From positions 1-13,023 of the forward strand of contig DATLQD010000062.1 of NCBI GenBank assembly GCA_035535315.1: 13,023 nucleotides of DNA, read 5' to 3'. The translations under genes and the position numbers were made by a program. Shown piece by piece: positions 12,053 to 13,023 of the stretch (position 1 is its first letter; each line of letters opens with the position of its first letter). Origin of the DNA: DASQGA01 sp035535315 (GTDB taxonomy: Bacteria; Actinomycetota; Thermoleophilia; Gaiellales; Gaiellaceae). A model generated the notes under the pieces. The model made no database searches and had not been told where the DNA came from. It saw only the letters and a list, made by a program, of their open reading frames with translations.

Positions 12053-13023
12053 GTGCTAGCAGTCGAGCTGCAGCGTTTCGGCGGCCCTGAAGGCTTGGTC
12101 CCTGTCGACCTGCCTGACCCGGAGCCCGGGCCGGGGGAGGCGCGCGTGGATCTCGTCGCGGCCGCCCTCAACCGCCGTGACTGGTGGATCCGGAAGGGCG
12201 GGAAGGCGACCCTTCCGGCCGTGCTCGGATCCGACGGGGCGGGGGTCATCTCGGCAGTCGGGTCGGGCGTCGAAAACGTCGAGGTCGGCGACGAGGTCGT
12301 GATCAATCCGTCGCTCGGCTGGGGCGACCACGAGTACGCGCCTGGACCAGACTTCCGCATCCTCGGCGTGCCCGACCAGGGCACGTATGCAGAGCGAATC
12401 GTCGTGGAGGCCTCCCAGCTCCGGCCGCGCCCTCGCGGCTACACCTGGATCGAGTCCGCAGCGCTGCCGCTCGGAGGACTGACTGCCTGGCGCGCGGTCG
12501 TGACGCACGCCAAGGCGCGGGTCGACCGAGCGCTCCTCGTCCCGGGCGCAGGCGGAGGCGTCGCCACTTTCGTCATCCAGATTGCCGCGGCGGTCGGCGC
12601 CCGCGTGCTCGTGACGTCGTCAAGCGCAGAGAAGCTCGAGCGGGCGCGCGTTCTGGGTGCCGACGGCGGCGCCGACTACCGCGAGGAGGACTGGCCGGAA
12701 CGACTCGGCCCGGTGGACGCAGTCGTCGACAGCGTGGGTGGCGCGAGCTGGGCCGGAGCACTCCGCGCGCTTCGTCCCGGCGGACGGCTCGTCAGCTTCG
12801 GCGACACGGCGGGGGAAGTGGCGGAGGTCGAGCTGGCGCAGGTCTTCCTCTCGTGGATTCGGATCCAGGGCACGACCATGGGCAGCCCGCGCGAGTTCGA
12901 CGCGCTTCTCCGGCACGTCGCCGAGGCTCGTTGGCGCCCAGTGGTGGACAGCGTCTTCCCGCTCCGCGACGCGGCGGCGGCACACGAGCGGCTGGACGCG
13001 GCAGACCGCTTCGGCAAGGTCGT
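12053..13023 (+). CDS. Zinc-free quinone oxidoreductase / MDR-family NADPH reductase (3' end outside window)
   Basis: The frame from GTG 12053 runs off the window after 323 complete codons with no stop; family lengths of about 325-330 suggest only a few residues are missing. The N-terminal GroES-like domain shows LQRFGGPEG (6-14), PGEARVDLVAAALNRRDWW, LGSDGAGVISAVG (58-70) and VGDEVV (78-83). The nucleotide-binding domain has LLVPGAGGGVATFVIQIAAAVGA (161-183) for NAD(P), then SSAEKLERARVLGADGGADY and RPGGRLVSFGDTAG. Catalytic zinc cysteines of classical alcohol dehydrogenases are absent, which favours NADPH:quinone or enone reductase activity. No Shine-Dalgarno is visible. It is divergent from the FAD oxidoreductase across 54 nt; a functional link to amine catabolism is not evident. 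Confidence 0.9.
   Translation, partial: MLAVELQRFGGPEGLVPVDLPDPEPGPGEARVDLVAAALNRRDWWIRKGGKATLPAVLGSDGAGVISAVGSGVENVEVGDEVVINPSLGWGDHEYAPGPDFRILGVPDQGTYAERIVVEASQLRPRPRGYTWIESAALPLGGLTAWRAVVTHAKARVDRALLVPGAGGGVATFVIQIAAAVGARVLVTSSSAEKLERARVLGADGGADYREEDWPERLGPVDAVVDSVGGASWAGALRALRPGGRLVSFGDTAGEVAEVELAQVFLSWIRIQGTTMGSPREFDALLRHVAEARWRPVVDSVFPLRDAAAAHERLDAADRFGKV

Noticed and set aside
1..13023. CRISPR arrays, insertion sequences, integrases, attachment sites, rRNA
   Set aside because: No regularly spaced repeats, transposase or recombinase motifs, terminal inverted repeats or rRNA-like stretches were seen.

Overview
This is high-GC bacterial DNA with tightly packed genes, frequent GTG/TTG starts and strong third-position G/C bias. 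The style fits an actinobacterium. The mix of a PepSY-type secreted protein, a SelW-like selenoprotein and a gamma-glutamylation type amine-catabolism cluster suggests a Thermoleophilia-like lineage (Gaiellales/Solirubrobacterales). That placement is inference from protein style, not from a marker gene.

Layout. Positions 1-204 hold the 3' end of a PepSY-like gene, followed by a perfect 12-bp hairpin (223-249). Positions 301-519 encode a 72-residue Rdx/SelW-family protein whose frame is crossed by TGA exactly at the second redox position (C9-P-V-U12). A stem-loop with a GU-containing loop follows 26 nt after the TGA, so this is very probably a selenoprotein. Its TAG abuts, with no spacer, the stop of a convergent minus-strand pair: an EamA/DMT transporter (520-1446) and an aldehyde dehydrogenase (1471-2844).

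The centre is a plus-strand operon (3105-8022): class III aminotransferase, class I glutamine amidotransferase, a second close aminotransferase paralogue, a glutamine synthetase-like gamma-glutamyl ligase, and the N-terminal stub of a PuuD-type gamma-glutamyl-GABA hydrolase. Each of the first four genes overlaps the next by 4 nt (ATGA, TTGA, ATGA). The operon is preceded by about 200 nt of structured leader, in which CCCTCCT abuts the Shine-Dalgarno sequence AGGAGGG and a second AGGAGGG lies about 160 nt upstream. This is a candidate RNA switch or coupled leader ORF.

After the operon comes a decayed stretch (8023-8465) with a DUF3303-like gene broken by a single extra base. Then on the minus strand come a 49-residue single-pass membrane protein with its own -10 box and a strong Shine-Dalgarno, and a second glutamine synthetase-like ligase (8683-10008). 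Divergent from the ligase is a DUF899 thioredoxin-fold protein (10100-10795). It converges with a DAO-type FAD oxidoreductase (minus, 10799-11998), which is divergent from a zinc-free quinone oxidoreductase (12053 to the window edge).

How the genes may work together. The ligases could gamma-glutamylate an amine (polyamine, monoamine or amino alcohol). An aminotransferase or the FAD oxidoreductase would deaminate it to an aldehyde, the aldehyde dehydrogenase would make the acid, and an amidotransferase-fold hydrolase would release glutamate. This is the logic of the Puu pathway. Here the canonical PuuD is a stub, and an intact class I amidotransferase lies between the two aminotransferases, which may have taken over the hydrolase step.
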